A DNA stretch of 8,113 bases, taken from an uncultured Eubacteriales bacterium (lineage in GTDB: Bacteria > Bacillota > Clostridia > UMGS1810). The stretch's first letter is position 1, and every line of letters begins with the position of its first letter. Below are positions 6,842 to 8,113 of the stretch, piece by piece. The notes beneath the pieces were generated by a model. The model was not told where the DNA came from. It was given only the letters and a program-made list of their open reading frames with translations, and did not search any database. A program made the translations under genes and the position numbers. Location of the stretch: NCBI GenBank assembly GCA_902493665.1, contig CABUQL010000043.1, forward strand, positions 1-8,113, in the 5' to 3' direction.

Positions 6842-7644
6842 GCGAAAGACTTGACACAGAACTTGTAAACCGCGGTCTTGCAGAAAGCAGGGAACGTGCA
6901 AAATCATACATTATGGAAGGCATTGTGTACGTTGACAACCAAAAAGCCTTAAAAGCGGGCGACAAGGTTAAAGACGGCATGCATATTGAAATAAGAGGAC
7001 AAACGCTTCGTTATGTAAGCCGGGGCGGTCTTAAACTCGAAAAGGCAATAGATGTTTTCAGCATTGATTTAAAAGATAAAATATGCGTTGACGTCGGTGC
7101 GTCAACAGGCGGATTTACCGACTGTATGCTCCAAAACGGCGCAAAAAAGGTATACAGTATAGATGTCGGATACGGTCAGCTTGCATGGAAATTAAGAAAC
7201 GATGAGCGTGTTGTAAATATCGAGCGCACAAACGTAAGATATCTTGATTTAAATCTTATACAAGACGAAATTGATTTTGCATCGATTGACGTATCTTTTA
7301 TATCCCTAAAACTTGTGCTGCCCGTTGTTTATTCTTTTTTATCCGAAAAAGGAAACGTTGCCGCACTTATTAAACCTCAGTTTGAGGCGCAAAGAGAAGA
7401 TGTCGGCAAAAAAGGTGTTATAAAAGATAAAGAAGTTCACAAAAAAGTTATAAAAAAGTGTCTTGATATTGCAAGAGAATTGGGTTTTGGCATTTTGGGA
7501 CTTGATTTTTCGCCGATTAAAGGACCCGAGGGCAACATAGAGTTTTTAATGTATCTTTCAAAAGACAAAAACGACGATATCGGCGATTCATTAATCGATA
7601 CCACTGTTGAAAACGCTCACAATGAAACAAATCAAAGAGGGTGA
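6838..7644 (+). CDS. tlyA: TlyA family rRNA (cytidine-2'-O)-methyltransferase
   Basis: TlyA-type enzymes 2'-O-methylate cytidines in rRNA (23S C1920 and, in long forms, 16S C1409, as known from mycobacteria). Old names call the family haemolysin A; that activity should not be assumed. Residues 3 to ~60 form an S4 RNA-binding domain (RLDTELVNRGLAESRERA). The linker RYVSRGG (58-64) leads to an FtsJ/RrmJ-like domain with SAM motif DVGASTGGFTDC (85-96). The K-D-K-E set expected for 2'-O-methylation is plausible at Lys66, Asp151 (SIDVSF), Lys179 (LIKPQFEA) and Glu235 (NIEFL). Length is 268. The start is TTG at 6838-6840, overlapping the dxs TGA stop as TTGA, with AGGAG (6823-6827) ten bases upstream; no ATG or GTG nearby fits the S4 domain. 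The last ~25 residues are polar and poorly conserved in look. It is co-transcribed with dxs and probably translationally coupled. Confidence 0.94.
   Translation: MSERLDTELVNRGLAESRERAKSYIMEGIVYVDNQKALKAGDKVKDGMHIEIRGQTLRYVSRGGLKLEKAIDVFSIDLKDKICVDVGASTGGFTDCMLQNGAKKVYSIDVGYGQLAWKLRNDERVVNIERTNVRYLDLNLIQDEIDFASIDVSFISLKLVLPVVYSFLSEKGNVAALIKPQFEAQREDVGKKGVIKDKEVHKKVIKKCLDIARELGFGILGLDFSPIKGPEGNIEFLMYLSKDKNDDIGDSLIDTTVENAHNETNQRG
7636..7644 (+). promoter_or_regulatory. Ribosome binding site that selects the start of the last gene
   Basis: AGAGGGTGA closely resembles the anti-Shine-Dalgarno complement and overlaps the tlyA stop codon. It is well placed for TTG at 7650 (five bases after its end). 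It covers the alternative in-frame GTG at 7641, which would then lack a site of its own at good spacing. This is why TTG 7650 is preferred. Confidence 0.65.
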
Positions 7645-7649
7645 CATCA

Positions 7650-8113
7650 TTGAAAAAGTCGGATTTTCCAAAAGGAACAATATTTTCGGGCGAGCTTGCT
7701 TTTGTGCCGATTCCGAAAGATGAAGGCGGCGGATTTAAAACTGTAAATCTTAATACGGGAAAAGAATACGACAGTTTCGGCGACAGTGTTTTTGAAGACA
7801 AAAATACGCTGCCCGATATTATGGCAAATCCTGCAAAAAAGACGAACGATGCTGAAAAAGATCTTGACGAAAGTATGACATATTCAACCGGTAAAATTGA
7901 TTTTGAAGTTGATTACGAAAAGCTTTTTGCCAAAAATGACAAGGTTTTGTCCGGAGATGATGAAAATGACAACATTTCATCGGTCAAAAACTCAAAAGAC
8001 GAAAACGGCAGTCTTAAAGACGGAAAAATCGGCAATGACGTCAAAGATGAAAACGAAGTAAAGAAAAAGGCAAAAAAATCAAAAGACGAAATCTACAAAA
8101 ACATACACAAAGG
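7650..8113 (+). CDS. Hypothetical lysine- and acid-rich protein, 3' end outside the window
   Basis: I do not recognise this gene. The frame is open from TTG 7650 (or GTG 7641, three codons earlier) to the right edge, giving 154 visible codons with no stop. The start is six bases past the tlyA stop with a strong ribosome binding site, so it is most likely the third gene of the dxs-tlyA transcript. The first ~55 residues look compact (GTIFSGELAFVPIP at 9-22, several Gly and Phe), with another hydrophobic patch at ~82-100 (IDFEVDYEKLFA). From ~101 onward it is almost entirely polar, with recurring K-D-E(-N) groups near 116, 132 and 145 and a KKKAKK cluster at 138-143. By my count it has 27 Lys and 33 Asp+Glu but no Arg, Cys, Trp or Gln. 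There is no signal peptide at the N-terminus and no membrane segment in the visible part. A disordered linker before a missing C-terminal domain is a reasonable reading; function is unknown. Neighbours usual after tlyA in Clostridia (NAD kinase, argR, recN) are not seen. Confidence 0.75.
   Translation, partial: MKKSDFPKGTIFSGELAFVPIPKDEGGGFKTVNLNTGKEYDSFGDSVFEDKNTLPDIMANPAKKTNDAEKDLDESMTYSTGKIDFEVDYEKLFAKNDKVLSGDDENDNISSVKNSKDENGSLKDGKIGNDVKDENEVKKKAKKSKDEIYKNIHK

Noticed and set aside
6838..7644. Haemolysin function for the tlyA product
   Set aside because: The S4 plus FtsJ-like methyltransferase architecture and SAM motif point to rRNA methylation. No signal peptide or membrane segment is visible.
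1..8113. Mobile elements, CRISPR arrays, tRNA or rRNA genes, or a novel defence system
   Set aside because: No transposase or integrase motifs, regularly spaced repeats or structural RNA signatures were seen. Almost all of the window is filled by recognised housekeeping genes.

Overview
The window looks like core chromosome of a low-to-moderate-GC member of the Bacillota, probably Clostridia or a relative. The main evidence is a PolC-type replicative DNA polymerase III, which is typical of this phylum, together with tight operon packing, purine-rich ribosome binding sites and AT-biased codons (AAA, CTT, GTT, GCA). The species cannot be named from the sequence.

Two operons diverge from one intergenic region of about 300 bases (4696-4993). 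The minus-strand operon reads leftwards as trmN6-like methyltransferase (3973-4695), rsmI (3112-3969) and polC (from 3109 off the left edge). Its genes are separated by only 2-3 bases, and the downstream ribosome binding sites lie inside the preceding coding sequences. The polC reading frame is open over its whole visible length of 1036 codons and is the largest gene here.

The plus-strand operon reads rightwards as dxs (4994-6841), tlyA (6838-7644, TTG start overlapping the dxs stop) and an unrecognised lysine/aspartate-rich gene that runs off the right edge (from about 7650).

The intergenic region carries two good back-to-back sigma-70/sigma-A type promoters. The minus-strand one is TTGACT-17-TAAAAT and the plus-strand one is TTTACA-17-TATAAT with an extended -10 TG. 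The minus-strand promoter would make a leader of roughly 100 nt. That leader contains a striking 10-bp-arm inverted repeat just upstream of the trmN6 ribosome binding site.

Functionally, the left operon joins RNA modification (presumed tRNA m6A and 16S rRNA 2'-O-methylation) to chromosome replication. The right operon joins isoprenoid precursor synthesis (Dxs, first step of the MEP pathway) to rRNA 2'-O-methylation (TlyA). This is mostly housekeeping DNA. I see no mobile element, CRISPR array, tRNA, rRNA, phage gene or defence system. The least explained items are the leader palindrome and the arginine-free hypothetical protein at the right edge.
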